The notes: generated by a model not told the origin, from the letters alone. A stretch of 39,491 nucleotides of DNA from Anaerolineales bacterium (GCA_016932715.1 JAFGCG010000113.1:1-39491); one strand, 5' to 3'; positions 14,711-25,333 are shown, counted from the first letter of the stretch. Numbers and translations: made by a program.

Positions 14711-15952
14711 ATGGTCGATCTCAGATTGAGTATTCTCACACAGGCACGTAATATTTTGGAACAGGAGGGCGGATCTATCAGCGAGAGAGAATCGCTTGTT
14801 CAACTGCTGAATATCCTGGCCGCTTCCCTGGAAAAAGTATCCCCCGGCAGCAACGGCAGCATGGAAGCCATGGCGCGCGAGCTGATCAGCCATCGGTCCC
14901 TGCTTGCCATGCTCAGGCAGCAGACCGAAGAACTGGATGCCCTCAAGAAATTGAGCATCAATCTGACGTCCAGCCTCGACCTGCCGGATGTGCTGGATGC
15001 GGTGGCATCGGAGGCAATGCGTCTGATCCAGAATACGCGCGATGTCAATATCTTTCTTTACAAGAACCATAAACTCTCCTTTGGCGCCGCCCTCGACGCA
15101 GACGGCACCCGCAACAAGCCCTGGGCAAAGCCCAGGGCAAATGGCCTGACCTACACGGTGGCGCGCCAGTGCGAAACAATTATTGTCGAGGATATGCAGA
15201 GTCATCCGCTGTTCCTGAACAAGCCCGCCCACTGGGCCGGCTCGATCATCGGCATTCCCCTGAAAGTGGGAGATGTAGTGGTCGGCGTCATGAATCTATC
15301 GCGCTCCACCGTTGGGGGGTTTTCGTCTTCCGAACTGCGCCTGCTCAGCCTGCTCTCCGATCAGGCTGCGGTGGCAATCTCCAATGCCAGCCTGCACCAG
15401 ATGATCAGCCGCCAGGCATACAGCGACACATTGACCGGCCTGCCCAATCGCCGCGCATTGGATGAACGGCTCGAGGACGAAGTCGCCTCGGCGCGCAGAA
15501 ACAATTATTCCTTTGCAGTCATCATGATGGACCTGGACGGCTTCAAAGCCATCAATGACACCTATGGCCATGCAATCGGCGACGACGTCCTGCGGCTGGT
15601 TTTCAGCCAGATGGCGCGCGGAGTCCGCACCACGGATTTCCTGGCGCGCTATGGCGGTGATGAGCTGACTCTGATCCTGAGCCAGACCGAGCTGGCGTCG
15701 GCTGAGGTTGTCTCCGGAAAGATCATCGAGGGCATGAAAAAGCTCAAATACCGGCTGCCCGATGGCAAACGACTCAAACTTGGCGTCTCCGGCGGCATTG
15801 CCTTATTTCCGGTCCATGCCCGCAGCGGACCAGACCTGCTGCGTGCGGCAGATGCCGCACTCTATCGCGCCAAAAAACATAAACGCGGGATGTTTGAAAT
15901 TGCACAGGGAATCACGGGGCCCCTTGCCGTACATCAAATTGCAAATGAATGA
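14711..15952 (+). CDS. GAF-GGDEF diguanylate cyclase
   Basis: A cytoplasmic 413-residue protein with a helical N-terminus (1-80), a GAF sensor domain (about 85-230, with the EDMQSHPLFLN and SIIGIPLKVGD phrases) and a GGDEF domain (about 235-405). The substrate-site motif is DLDGFKAINDTYGHAIGDD. The active-site loop reads GGDEL (315-319), with Leu at the last, non-catalytic position. An RxxD inhibitory site (RTTD, 306-309) lies five residues before it, so c-di-GMP feedback inhibition is likely. The enzyme should make c-di-GMP from two GTP. It has its own extended -10 promoter. Its TGA overlaps an ATG of the downstream frame, but I place the kinase start 51 nt later. A membrane signal is absent. 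Confidence 0.93.
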   Translation: MVDLRLSILTQARNILEQEGGSISERESLVQLLNILAASLEKVSPGSNGSMEAMARELISHRSLLAMLRQQTEELDALKKLSINLTSSLDLPDVLDAVASEAMRLIQNTRDVNIFLYKNHKLSFGAALDADGTRNKPWAKPRANGLTYTVARQCETIIVEDMQSHPLFLNKPAHWAGSIIGIPLKVGDVVVGVMNLSRSTVGGFSSSELRLLSLLSDQAAVAISNASLHQMISRQAYSDTLTGLPNRRALDERLEDEVASARRNNYSFAVIMMDLDGFKAINDTYGHAIGDDVLRLVFSQMARGVRTTDFLARYGGDELTLILSQTELASAEVVSGKIIEGMKKLKYRLPDGKRLKLGVSGGIALFPVHARSGPDLLRAADAALYRAKKHKRGMFEIAQGITGPLAVHQIANE

Positions 15953-15999
15953 AGCATCCGATTGATTTTGCGGGGGTTATATTCCATGGAGAACTCATC

Positions 16000-16917
16000 A
16001 TGCAGCGTAAAGTCAAAATCATCCTGAACCCCATGGCAGACATGGGCAACTCCTGGCGGATCGCGCGCGACCTGCGTTCGATCACCGAACAACGCGGAGG
16101 CATTGAGTGGACCGGCACGGTCTATCCCGGTCATGCCATCGAGCTTGCAAGAGACGCCAGCATTCATCATTACGACAAGGTCATTGCCATGGGAGGCGAC
16201 GGCACGGTTCACGAAGTCGTCAACGGACTCATGAAAGTCCCTGAAAGGATCCGTCCCATCCTTGGCGTGGTCCCCGCTGGTTCGGGCAACGATTTTTCGC
16301 ACGCCATCGGCACACCCACAAATCCAGCAGAAGCGCTCGTCCGCGCGCTGGAGGGCGAAGCCTCCGCAGTCGACCTGGGGATGATGACCGACGAACGCGG
16401 CCACCAGGAATACTTTGACAACACGATTGGTATTGGCTTCGACACCATCGTGACCATTCATTCGCGCAGACTCCCCGTCGTGCGCGGTTTCGTCCTGTAT
16501 TTGACAGCGGTCATCCAGACCATCCTGCTTAACCATAACTTCATGAGGATGCAAATCGAAACCGAAGATCGCAAATGGGAACAAAGCAACGTGCTGCTGA
16601 CCATGTGCAACGGTCCGCGCGAAGGCGGCGGATTCATGCTCGCGCCCGAAGCGAAAGTGGACGATGGGATTTTGCATTATGCCATGATCAGGAACGTCAG
16701 CCGCCCGATGATGTTTCGCCTGCTCCCCGAAGTGATGAAGGGCACGCACGGCCGCTTCAAACAGGTCACCATGGGCTCCTGCAAAAAAATGAGCGTCACC
16801 TCCGACCGGCCCATGTACATCCACACCGATGGGGAAATCTATTCAGGGTTTGGCACAGAGATCCGCAAAGTGACCTTCGAGGTTTTGCCAAATGCGCTGA
16901 AGGTTGTGCGCGGGTAG
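16000..16917 (+). CDS. Diacylglycerol/sphingosine kinase family lipid kinase (YegS/BmrU-like)
   Basis: A 305-residue member of the DAGK catalytic family. The nucleotide-binding GGDGTVHEV motif lies at 65-73 and GSGNDF at 94-99. The beta-rich C-terminal half includes FMLAPEAKVDDGILHY and the FEVLP end. It probably phosphorylates a lipid at the membrane, but substrate specificity cannot be read. The ORF opens at 15949, overlapping the cyclase by 4 nt. I prefer ATG 16000 because GGAG lies 8 nt upstream and the family usually begins with the KVKIILNP strand. The neighbours suggest co-transcription with the c-di-GMP cyclase. Confidence 0.9.
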   Translation: MQRKVKIILNPMADMGNSWRIARDLRSITEQRGGIEWTGTVYPGHAIELARDASIHHYDKVIAMGGDGTVHEVVNGLMKVPERIRPILGVVPAGSGNDFSHAIGTPTNPAEALVRALEGEASAVDLGMMTDERGHQEYFDNTIGIGFDTIVTIHSRRLPVVRGFVLYLTAVIQTILLNHNFMRMQIETEDRKWEQSNVLLTMCNGPREGGGFMLAPEAKVDDGILHYAMIRNVSRPMMFRLLPEVMKGTHGRFKQVTMGSCKKMSVTSDRPMYIHTDGEIYSGFGTEIRKVTFEVLPNALKVVRG

Positions 16918-16936
16918 GCAAGTAGACAGGTAAACG

Positions 16937-16982
16937 GGTAACCAAGTACAATACATGTGTACCTGGTTACCTGTTTTTTTCT
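16937..16982 (+). terminator. Intrinsic terminator after the lipid kinase gene
   Basis: GGTAACCAAGTAC (16937-16949) pairs with GTACCTGGTTACC (16959-16971) over 13 positions with one mismatch. A run of nine T begins at 16974. Confidence 0.85.
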
Positions 16983-16994
16983 GTACTGCCACCC

Positions 16995-18599
16995 ATGCCA
17001 GACTTACTTGCATCCCTCCTCAAACAAGATATTGGACATCTGCACATCATTGCCGAGCTCTGGGGGCTTGAACTTAAATCCATCGATGCAGACGCGGCGC
17101 GGGAGGAATTATCCGCTGCGCTCCTCGAACCGGACCTGTTCACCGAGTTAATCGACTCGCTCTCCCCGGAAGCGGATTCAGCCATCACCGCCCTCGTCAA
17201 CTCGGGCGGACGGATCCCCTGGCCCACGTTCGCCCGCAAATACGGCGAGATCCGCGAGGCGGGCGCGGGCAAGCGTGACCGGGAAAAGCTGTACCTCCAG
17301 CCCGCCTCCGCCGCAGAAATCCTGTACTACCGCGGGCTGCTGGCGCGGGCGTTCTTCGACACCCAAAAAGGACCCCAGGAGTTCGCGTACATTCCGGATG
17401 ACTTGCTTCCCCTTTTGGATCGCGAGGAGAGTGGAGAGAGGAAAGACGAAAGAAAGGAGGCCGAACCCCTGGGTCGTGCCGCCTCCCCCGGCGAAAAGGG
17501 CCAGGAAATCCCAGCGGATGATTTCATCCTGGATGATGCCACGACATTGCTGGCAGCCCTGCGCCTTGGCATCGAGCCGCCGGAGACAAAGATACCGGCA
17601 AAAGTCGTCCAGGCGCTGCTGAGATCTGCAAAGCTGATCAAAGGATCGGCGCCGCAGCCGGAACCCGTCAAAGCCTTTCTCGAAGCGCCGCGTCCGCAGG
17701 CGCTCGCTGCTCTGCAAAACGCGTGGATCGAGAGCGAATCATTCAATGAGCTGCGCCTGATGCCGGGGATCGTTTGCGAGGGGGAATGGAAAAACCAGCC
17801 GCAGGAAACAAGAGAATTTTTACTGAATCTATTGGACGCTATCCCCGAAGGGAAATGGTGGAGTCTGAACGCCTTTGTCCGCGATATCAAACAAAAGTAC
17901 GCGGATTTCCAGCGCCCCGCGGGCGATTACGACTCATGGTTCATCAAACGCGCCTCCGATGAGCAGTACCTGCGCAGCTTCGCCTCCTGGGACCAGGTGG
18001 ACGGGGCGCTCATTAAATATTTCATCACGCAGATCCTGTACTGGCTGGGGCAGGTTGATCTGTGTATCGCGGAAGGCGCAACGGAGCCGACCTCTTTCCG
18101 TCTTTCCTCTTTCGAGAGCCAGAAAGAAGAAAGAGGAAAGATAGCTATTTCATCGAGTGGAAAAATATCCATTCCACGGAGTGCGCCGCGCGTGGTGCGT
18201 TACCAGGTTTCACGATTTTGTGAGTGGGATCACCCAAAGGACGATGTTTACCGCTACCGTATCTCGACGAACTTATTGACCAGGGCGAAGGAGCAGGGGC
18301 TGAAAGTGGAGCATCTCCTGGCGCTGCTCGCCAAACATTCCGAGGCCGGGACTCCGCCCTCGCTGGTCAAAGCCCTCAAACGCTGGGAAGTTAACGGGAC
18401 CGAAGCACGGGTGCAGACCCAGGTCATTTTAAAGGTGAGCAAGCCCGAGGTCCTGGAAGAGATGCGCAGATCGAAAGCGGCGAAATTCCTCGGCGAGGTA
18501 TTAAGTCCCACAACGGTGATCATCAAAGGCGGAGCCATCCAGAAAGTGATGGAAGCGCTGGCAGAGTTGGGACTGTTGACAGAAATAGTGAAAGACTGA
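16995..18599 (+). CDS. Helicase-associated XPB/Ssl2 N-terminal-like domain protein, no helicase domain
   Basis: A 534-residue soluble protein. The N-terminal 100 residues are helical with paired helix-turn-helix-like segments. The C-terminal third (from about residue 400: [12 protein letters not shown]..., [28 protein letters not shown], then [23 protein letters not shown]) fits the helicase C-terminal-3 / XPB-Ssl2 N-terminal domain. That domain normally accompanies an XPB-type DNA helicase, but no DEAD or helicase motifs are present here. Residues 135-175 and 362-385 are low-complexity and charged, and are encoded by repeat-like purine-rich DNA. The function is probably DNA-related. The gene begins just after a terminator and has no clear ribosome binding site. 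Confidence 0.7.
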   Translation: MPDLLASLLKQDIGHLHIIAELWGLELKSIDADAAREELSAALLEPDLFTELIDSLSPEADSAITALVNSGGRIPWPTFARKYGEIREAGAGKRDREKLYLQPASAAEILYYRGLLARAFFDTQKGPQEFAYIPDDLLPLLDREESGERKDERKEAEPLGRAASPGEKGQEIPADDFILDDATTLLAALRLGIEPPETKIPAKVVQALLRSAKLIKGSAPQPEPVKAFLEAPRPQALAALQNAWIESESFNELRLMPGIVCEGEWKNQPQETREFLLNLLDAIPEGKWWSLNAFVRDIKQKYADFQRPAGDYDSWFIKRASDEQYLRSFASWDQVDGALIKYFITQILYWLGQVDLCIAEGATEPTSFRLSSFESQKEERGKIAISSSGKISIPRSAPRVVRYQVSRFCEWDHPKDDVYRYRISTNLLTRAKEQGLKVEHLLALLAKHSEAGTPPSLVKALKRWEVNGTEARVQTQVILKVSKPEVLEEMRRSKAAKFLGEVLSPTTVIIKGGAIQKVMEALAELGLLTEIVKD

Positions 18600-18640
18600 T
18601 CTCTACTCACTACTCTCTATTCTCTACTCACGGAGTTCCC

Positions 18641-19819
<1,179 letters not shown>

Positions 19820-19998
19820 CCAAAATGCAGGGGCGCGGCGCTTTGCGTCTCGCCCCTATAGCGGGGGTATTCCAAACACGAAATCCAAATTCGATCCCAC
19901 GAAACATCATTGCCGTCGATCCGCTGTCGGCAAACTGAAAAGGAAAAACCATTGCCAGAATGCACCGGGATAGTGCATAATTTCACGTGGAGGCAACC

Positions 19999-20469
19999 AT
20001 GAGCGATCGCAACAGCTATATACAACGCCTGCAAGCCGCCCGCGCTGAAATGCGTGAAATCCTCAAATATGCACAGGACAACCCGACGATTTACGCACCC
20101 TGGCGTATGAAGGAAGTGCTCGACCATATTACCGGCTGGGATGATGCGGTCATTGCGGCAATCAAGTCCTTTCTGGCTGGCGAGACACCTGCCACCCCGG
20201 CGGCGCGTGGAATTGACTACTACAATGCCCAAACCGTTTCTTCCCGTGAAGCCATCCCGTATGAAGTGACACAGCGGGAATGGGAGGCGTCGCGCGCGCT
20301 CCTGCTGGACCTCATACAAAAAATGACGGAAGACCAGCTGCATACGCGTTTCGTATTTCCATGGGGGACGCAGGGGACTGTCGAAAATCTGGTGGAAATA
20401 TTCACCGAGCACGAGGAAACCCATGCGAAGGAGATCCATGCAATCATTGAAAAAGCGGGATCTTTTTGA
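19999..20469 (+). CDS. DinB-like four-helix-bundle protein
   Basis: A 156-residue protein of the DinB/YfiT type. It has four predicted helices, with the possible metal ligands His in VLDHITGWDD and two His in the EHEETHAKEI motif of the last helix. Proteins of this fold include bacillithiol/mycothiol-dependent transferases and many of unknown role, so no substrate is proposed. ATG 19999 is chosen because GTGGAGGCAACC places a Shine-Dalgarno site correctly; the GTG at 19987 would start on that site. It is flanked by a 180-nt gap upstream and a strong terminator downstream, so it is monocistronic. Confidence 0.8.
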   Translation: MSDRNSYIQRLQAARAEMREILKYAQDNPTIYAPWRMKEVLDHITGWDDAVIAAIKSFLAGETPATPAARGIDYYNAQTVSSREAIPYEVTQREWEASRALLLDLIQKMTEDQLHTRFVFPWGTQGTVENLVEIFTEHEETHAKEIHAIIEKAGSF

Positions 20470-20475
20470 AGCGCA

Positions 20476-20503
20476 AAACACCGGGAACCTGCTCCCGGTG
20501 TTT
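20476..20503 (+). terminator. Terminator of the DinB-like gene
   Basis: AAACACCGGGA (20476-20486) pairs perfectly with TCCCGGTGTTT (20493-20503) around a 6-nt loop, and ATTGTT follows. It begins 7 nt after the stop codon. Confidence 0.85.
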
Positions 20504-20578
20504 ATTGTTCCAGGATGACAATCGAATTATCATGTTTTACCCATTCCCAACTTGCCTGCTTACAAGTATCATGTTTGC

Positions 20579-21517
20579 ATGCCGCATAAAGAAGCCGAAC
20601 ACAGCGACTGGTTGAAAAACCGCGCCTCCCTGACAAGATTTGCCTGGCTTTCCATTGCCGCTGCGCTTGCGACTATTGCGCTCAAAACGGGAGCATATCT
20701 GTTGACAGATTCGGTCGGTTTGCTATCCGACGCGCTTGAGTCGCTTGTGAATCTGGCTGGCGCCGTCATGGCGCTCGTGGTGCTGACGATTGCCGCGCGC
20801 CCCGCCGATGAAAGTCACGTGTATGGTCACAGCAAGGCCGAATACTTTGCCAGCATCACGGAAGGACTGCTGATCCTGGGCGCGGCGGTGGGCATCATCA
20901 GTGCGGCCGCCAATCGTCTGTTTCAGCCGCGTGAGCTGGAGCAGCTGGGACTTGGGTTGGGCGTTTCCATCATTGCCTCCGCCGTCAACCTCATCGTTGC
21001 ACGCATTTTGTTACGCGCGGGCAGGGAGCGCCGCTCCATCACCCTCGAGGCGGATGCCCAGCATCTCATGACCGATGTGTGGACGTCCGCCGGCGTCATT
21101 GGCGGCGTTGCCATCGCAGGCTTCACCGGCTGGAACGTCCTCGACCCACTGGTCGCGATCGCGGTGGCTCTTAACATCGTTTGGACCGGTATTCAACTGG
21201 TGGGCCGTTCCGTTTCCGGTCTGATGGATGCGGCTTTGCCCGACGCCGAACGCAGGCTCATAGAGACTGTCATGGAGAAATATGACAAAATGGGTGTCAG
21301 CTTCCATGCCTTACGCACACGCCAGGCTGCCGCGCGCCGGTTCATCTCCGTCCACATACTTGTCCCTGGTAATTGGACTGTCCATGATGCGCATCACATT
21401 GCCGAGGATTTCGAATTTGATATCCGTAAAGCCCTGGGCAGTGCCGTCACGGTCTTCACACATATCGAACCCGTGGAAGATGAGATTTCCATGGATGACA
21501 TGTTTCTGGACAGATAA
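20579..21517 (+). CDS. Cation diffusion facilitator (CDF) family transporter
   Basis: A 312-residue membrane protein with six membrane segments and a cytoplasmic C-terminal domain. CDF motifs are visible: SVGLLSDALESLVNLAGA in TM2 with the first metal-site Asp, HVYGHSKAEYFAS, and DAQHLMTDVWTSAGV in TM5 with the HxxxD pair. Proteins of this family export Zn, Mn, Fe or Co in exchange for protons. HxxxD is typical of Zn-type sites, while the TM2 site here reads S-x-x-L-L-S-D. The frame is open from a TTG at 20552, but ATG 20579 is more likely. A VIT1/CCC1 transporter gene starts 30 nt downstream, so the pair probably handles the same metal. Confidence 0.93.
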   Translation: MPHKEAEHSDWLKNRASLTRFAWLSIAAALATIALKTGAYLLTDSVGLLSDALESLVNLAGAVMALVVLTIAARPADESHVYGHSKAEYFASITEGLLILGAAVGIISAAANRLFQPRELEQLGLGLGVSIIASAVNLIVARILLRAGRERRSITLEADAQHLMTDVWTSAGVIGGVAIAGFTGWNVLDPLVAIAVALNIVWTGIQLVGRSVSGLMDAALPDAERRLIETVMEKYDKMGVSFHALRTRQAAARRFISVHILVPGNWTVHDAHHIAEDFEFDIRKALGSAVTVFTHIEPVEDEISMDDMFLDR

Positions 21518-21547
21518 GCGGTTCAATGACAGAAAGAAGTACAACGA

Positions 21548-22300
21548 ATGTCCGATCCAAATTTTCCGCTGACAAAAGGTGAACTGATCGAGCAGGTGCG
21601 CCTGCATGATCATCGCGATCCACATCGTCACGAGTCCCGCCTCTCCGATGTGATCCTGGGCGGGCAGGATGGGCTGGTGAATGTCCTTGGCGTGGTCCTG
21701 GGAGTCGCCGCCGCCACCCGGGACGTGCGCATTGTCATTGCGGCCGGTCTGGCAGCCACCTTTGCCGAATCGATTTCCATGGGCGCGGTCGCGTACACCT
21801 CCACACTGGCAGACAATGATCTCTATCTCAGTGAAAGAGAGCGTGAGTACCGCCATATTCACCTCGCCCCGGACGTGGAAATCGAGGAGATCCGCGATAT
21901 TTATCGCAATAAAGGCTTCGAAGGCGAAACACTGGAAAAGATCATCGAGGTCATTACGTCGAATCCCGATGTCTGGGTCAATGTGATGATGTCTGAGGAA
22001 CTCCAGATGACGCCGCCTGAAAAGACCAGCGCGTTTCGTTCCGCGCTTGTCGTGGGAATTTCTGCACTGGTTGGCTCTTTCATTCCCCTTTTCCCGTTCT
22101 TTTTCTGGGCAGTGGGACCGAGCATTGCTCTCTCGATCGTGATCGCCGCCCTGACCTTGTTCACGGTCGGCGTTTACAAAGCCCACGTGACTGTTGGCAA
22201 ACCTTTGCGCAGCGGGGTCCAGATGGCGCTGATCGGCACGATCAGCGCGCTGGCGGGCTATGTTGTCGGGTTGATCTTCAAAGTACCGGCCGTGCCATAG
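21548..22300 (+). CDS. VIT1/CCC1 family iron/manganese transporter
   Basis: A 250-residue protein with about five membrane segments. The first carries the SDVILGGQDGLVNVLGVVLGVA signature and the second AAGLAATFAESISMGAVAY. A cytoplasmic helical stretch between TM2 and TM3 holds EIEEIRDIYRNKGF and the metal-binding-domain-like glutamates of this family. Plant VIT1 and yeast CCC1 move Fe2+ or Mn2+ out of the cytosol. In bacteria the role is probably efflux or detoxification. It lies 30 nt after the CDF gene, same strand, with a weak Shine-Dalgarno, so the two are likely co-transcribed. Confidence 0.93.
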   Translation: MSDPNFPLTKGELIEQVRLHDHRDPHRHESRLSDVILGGQDGLVNVLGVVLGVAAATRDVRIVIAAGLAATFAESISMGAVAYTSTLADNDLYLSEREREYRHIHLAPDVEIEEIRDIYRNKGFEGETLEKIIEVITSNPDVWVNVMMSEELQMTPPEKTSAFRSALVVGISALVGSFIPLFPFFFWAVGPSIALSIVIAALTLFTVGVYKAHVTVGKPLRSGVQMALIGTISALAGYVVGLIFKVPAVP

Positions 22301-22307
22301 TCAATTG

Positions 22308-22376
22308 CCGCGGATCAACACGGATGAACACTGATTCAAAGATTCCCCAATCCCTTTCATCTGTATTCGTCTGTGG
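22308..22376. repeat. Intergenic repeat-like segment
   Basis: A degenerate inverted arrangement of the words CGGATCAACACGGATGAACACTG and ATCTGTATTCGTCTGTGGTT fills the gap between the convergent VIT1 and nucleoside kinase genes. No perfect long stem forms. Confidence 0.4.
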
Positions 22377-24092
22377 TTAAACCAGCGGCTCCTGTTCCTT
22401 CCAGATCGTAAAGTTCTGCAAAATGGATCCTCCTAAAAATTCGCGCACAATCGAAGTCTGTGGGACCAGGCTGATATCGATCGGCAGGAACCACTCCAGG
22501 AATGCCAGCAGTCGTTTCGCTTCGATATATTCAGGCGTTCCATGCGGCACCTGGCGCAGGAGCGGTTCGGCAAAAGGCTTGAGCGCCGCGAGTTCGTACG
22601 CCAGCGCCGAGTTGAACATCACATTTGCATTTTCCTGAAATGGAAAGATGTGCCGCTTTTCGCCGCGCCGCACCGATTCCCAGCGGCCGATCGTTTGCGC
22701 GGCGGTATAGCCGCGCTCGCGCGCGTCCCGCACGATGCGGCGGATGAGACGCGTGTCGGTGGTGGAAACGCGGTTGTGGCGATCGAGGTTCAACTGCGTC
22801 AGAGCCGAGACGTAGATCCGGAATGCTTCGCCGCTCAAACTCGGCGGGAGAATGCGCGGGTCCAGACCGTGAATGCCCTCCAGGATGATGGGCTGGCCAT
22901 TTTTCAAGCGGATCAATTCGCCATCCTCCCTCAGCCCGGTCTTGAAGTTGTAGCGCGGCAGTTGAACTTCTTCGCCTGCGATCAGGCGCTGCAAATGATC
23001 GGCGAGCAGGGACAGGTCCAGGGCTTCGATGGCTTCGAAATCAGGCTTGCCATCCTCTCCAAGCGGGGTTTTCTCGCGGTCAAGGAAGTAATTATCGAGT
23101 TCGAGAGGGAACGGCGAAACGCCCAGAGCCAGCAGTTGTACGGTCAGCCGGCGTGAGGTGGTCGTCTTGCCGGCGGAGGAGGGACCCGCGATCAGAATGA
23201 TGTGCGAACGGTCGAGCTGGTCCACGATCTGGCTGGCAATGCGCGCCAGGCTGTTTTCGTGGAAAGCTTCCGAGACCAGGACCACCTGATCGCTGTGACT
23301 TCCCCGGATCGCGTTATTCAGCGAGCCGACATTTTCGATCCCCAGCTTGACAAGCCAATCTCCATACTGCAAAAAGGTTCCCAGCAGCTTGGGGTATTCA
23401 GGCATTGGCATAAGCTCGTTCGGCTTGTGCCGGCGCGGGTAGCGCAGCGTAAAGCCGCCCTCCGCGGACACCAGATCGAACCACTTGAGATAACCTGTGG
23501 ATGGCACCATGTAACCATGATGGTAGTCCATGCGTTCGCCCAGGCGATACAGTGTCAGGTAACTTTTCCTGCGATAACTCAGCAGCCTGACCTTGTCTTC
23601 GTAGCCGCGGGAATGAAAATATTGAATGGCTTCCTTGAGTGGAATTTCCATCCGCTCGAACGGCAGATCGGATTTCACCAGCTCCTGCATGTGGACTCGA
23701 ACTGCCTCGATCTCCGACTCAGATAACGGCTTGCGATCCTTTACCTGACAATAAAACCCCCCCGAGGCGACCGCGTGGTCGACAAACAGGGCGCCGTCGG
23801 GAAACAGGTCACTGAACGCCATCTCGAGCAGGAATGTCAGGGAACGGCGATAGATGCGCGCCCCATCCGGGTCGGACATGGTCACGGGCATCACGCGCGA
23901 TTCGATCCGGATTGGGTAGGTCAGTTCGCGCAGGTCACCATTGATCACCGCGGCAATCACCTGGGCATCGAATTCCAGCGCCGAGAGGAACTCTCCCACC
24001 TTTGCGCCGCGCGGACCCGACAGCACCCGCCCATCCGGCAGGTTGATCTCCACCGACGAGCGCGGAGGAACAAGGTTGATTTTTTCGTCCAT
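22377..24092 (-). CDS. Nucleoside (uridine-type) kinase with TGS and ThrRS-like N-terminal domains
   Basis: A 571-residue protein. Residues 13-75 form a TGS domain (INLPDGRVLSGPRG). Residues 80-220 resemble the second additional domain of threonyl-tRNA synthetase (FVDHAVASGGFYCQV, MDYHHGYMVPSTG). Residues 295-500 are a uridine kinase/phosphoribulokinase-type P-loop domain with Walker A GPSSAGKT (303-310). The architecture is that of the nucleoside kinase known from Thermotoga and many anaerobes, which phosphorylates uridine or related nucleosides. The frame is open 49 codons further up, but those codons read through the MITE-like element. MDEKINLVPP at 24092 is the sensible start. It shares the strand with panE-like, phosphatase and GT2 genes. 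Confidence 0.9.
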   Translation of the reverse strand: MDEKINLVPPRSSVEINLPDGRVLSGPRGAKVGEFLSALEFDAQVIAAVINGDLRELTYPIRIESRVMPVTMSDPDGARIYRRSLTFLLEMAFSDLFPDGALFVDHAVASGGFYCQVKDRKPLSESEIEAVRVHMQELVKSDLPFERMEIPLKEAIQYFHSRGYEDKVRLLSYRRKSYLTLYRLGERMDYHHGYMVPSTGYLKWFDLVSAEGGFTLRYPRRHKPNELMPMPEYPKLLGTFLQYGDWLVKLGIENVGSLNNAIRGSHSDQVVLVSEAFHENSLARIASQIVDQLDRSHIILIAGPSSAGKTTTSRRLTVQLLALGVSPFPLELDNYFLDREKTPLGEDGKPDFEAIEALDLSLLADHLQRLIAGEEVQLPRYNFKTGLREDGELIRLKNGQPIILEGIHGLDPRILPPSLSGEAFRIYVSALTQLNLDRHNRVSTTDTRLIRRIVRDARERGYTAAQTIGRWESVRRGEKRHIFPFQENANVMFNSALAYELAALKPFAEPLLRQVPHGTPEYIEAKRLLAFLEWFLPIDISLVPQTSIVREFLGGSILQNFTIWKEQEPLV

Positions 24093-24107
24093 CGTTCTAT
24101 TCCATTC

Positions 24108-24239
24108 ATGTCGTTGCGAGGGAACCGCCATGTTTTGTAGGGGCGCAACATGTTGCGCCCGGCGGCGACGAAGCAATCTCCACAAAATCAATAGTCCTCT
24201 TCTGTCAAGGAGATTGCTTCGCTGCGCTCGCAACGACAT
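24108..24239. mobile_element. MITE-like element, copy 2 (13-bp terminal inverted repeats)
   Basis: A 132-bp element with the same perfect ends as at 8269-8379: ATGTCGTTGCGAG (24108-24120) and CTCGCAACGACAT (24227-24239). A second inner pairing, CGAAGCAATCTCC with GGAGATTGCTTCG, lets it fold into a long hairpin. An additional palindrome, GGGCGCAACATGTTGCGCCC, is nested near the left end. Its last base overlaps the stop codon of the panE-like gene. Confidence 0.78.
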
Positions 24240-25333
24240 TAATTGTTTTGGATTTTTGCCAATAATTTCTCAGGTTTGTGAGCGAACTCTTCCAGTGGGA
24301 TTTCCTTGTTCGTCAACGCCGCCAGGATTTCCGTCAGGGCTTTGTTGACAGGCGTCGGCACATTGAATTTCTCACCGGCGCGCGCCACTTCGCCGTGCAA
24401 ATATTCCACTTCGCTTTTGCCGCGCCCGGAATGCAGGTCGATGTGAAAAGACGGCATCTTGCCGCCGCGCCCCGCGCCGGCTGCGCGCGCGAGAAAAGGC
24501 TTCGATAACCACCACGGCAATGTCGTGGCGAACGCCAGCACACTGACTGGCGTGCCCGGCAGATCGAGGACTTCGAAGCCCTGGGCATCCATCACTGCCA
24601 GGCATTCACGCAACATCTCGATTTCGAGTTGATATAAATCCTGATTTGCCAGGACCTCCCTGGCTGTCATATCCAGAATCGCCGAAGTTGGATTCGCGAT
24701 CAGGTTCGTCAGCATCTTCGACCATTTCATGCTGTGCGCATCCTCGAACAATTTTGAATTGAGATAGGCATTATTCAATTCTCTGTCCAGCTTTTCGGAG
24801 AAGGGGTGTCCCTTTCCAATGCCGATCCCGCGTAAACGCTCCAGGACGATGTCACCCACGCCGCGCCGGCCGATGGCGGACGTGACCGTGCCGTAGATCA
24901 CCTTATCGTTTCCCAGCGCCGCAGCAATTGCCGGTTCATTCGAGACGCCGTTCGACAGGCAAAGGATCGGCGGCACTTTGTCTGCGAAAGGCTTCATCCC
25001 TTCCAGGGCCGCGGGGGTGTCGAAGGACTTCAGGGCAAACAAAGCCACGTCAAACGGTCCGTAGCGGAGCGCTTCCTCCAGCGCTGGAACGATGACGAAC
25101 GCGGCCGGGTCCACGCGTGAGGCGCCTTTCATCCGCCGCCGTTTATCCAGCGTGAGATCGAGCCGCAAGCCGCGCTGGCGGAGCTCTTCCACCACTTTAG
25201 GCTGTTCCACGAAAACGATCTGGTGCCCGGCCAGAGCCAGGCTGCCGCCCACGTAGGTTCCGATCGCGCCCGCGCCGAAGGTGAGCACTTTCATCCGGCC
25301 GTTGAGATGACTTGATGATTCAGATAACGCCAT
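24239..25333 (-). CDS. Ketopantoate reductase family (2-dehydropantoate 2-reductase)
   Basis: A 364-residue NADPH-dependent reductase of the PanE/ApbA family. The Rossmann motif is FGAGAIGTYVGGSLALAGH. The catalytic Lys lies in WSKMLTNLIANPTSAI, and the NGV(S)N motif is in CLSNGVSNEPAI. It is about 60 residues longer than E. coli PanE, mainly in the C-terminal domain, so the substrate may differ from ketopantoate. The start at 25333 lies 2 nt after the stop of the phosphatase gene. An internal ATG at 25294 (MKVLTFGAG) is a credible alternative and would match the family's usual beginning. No other pantothenate genes are nearby. Confidence 0.82.
   Translation of the reverse strand: MALSESSSHLNGRMKVLTFGAGAIGTYVGGSLALAGHQIVFVEQPKVVEELRQRGLRLDLTLDKRRRMKGASRVDPAAFVIVPALEEALRYGPFDVALFALKSFDTPAALEGMKPFADKVPPILCLSNGVSNEPAIAAALGNDKVIYGTVTSAIGRRGVGDIVLERLRGIGIGKGHPFSEKLDRELNNAYLNSKLFEDAHSMKWSKMLTNLIANPTSAILDMTAREVLANQDLYQLEIEMLRECLAVMDAQGFEVLDLPGTPVSVLAFATTLPWWLSKPFLARAAGAGRGGKMPSFHIDLHSGRGKSEVEYLHGEVARAGEKFNVPTPVNKALTEILAALTNKEIPLEEFAHKPEKLLAKIQNN

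Noticed and set aside
15934..16824. 296-aa minus-strand frame rich in His and Asp
   Set aside because: It is antisense to the lipid kinase gene; the composition comes from the complementary strand of GGDGT-type codons.
22377..24239. 620-aa version of the nucleoside kinase
   Set aside because: The first 49 codons are the MITE-like element and the spacer; the TGS domain begins right after ATG 24092.
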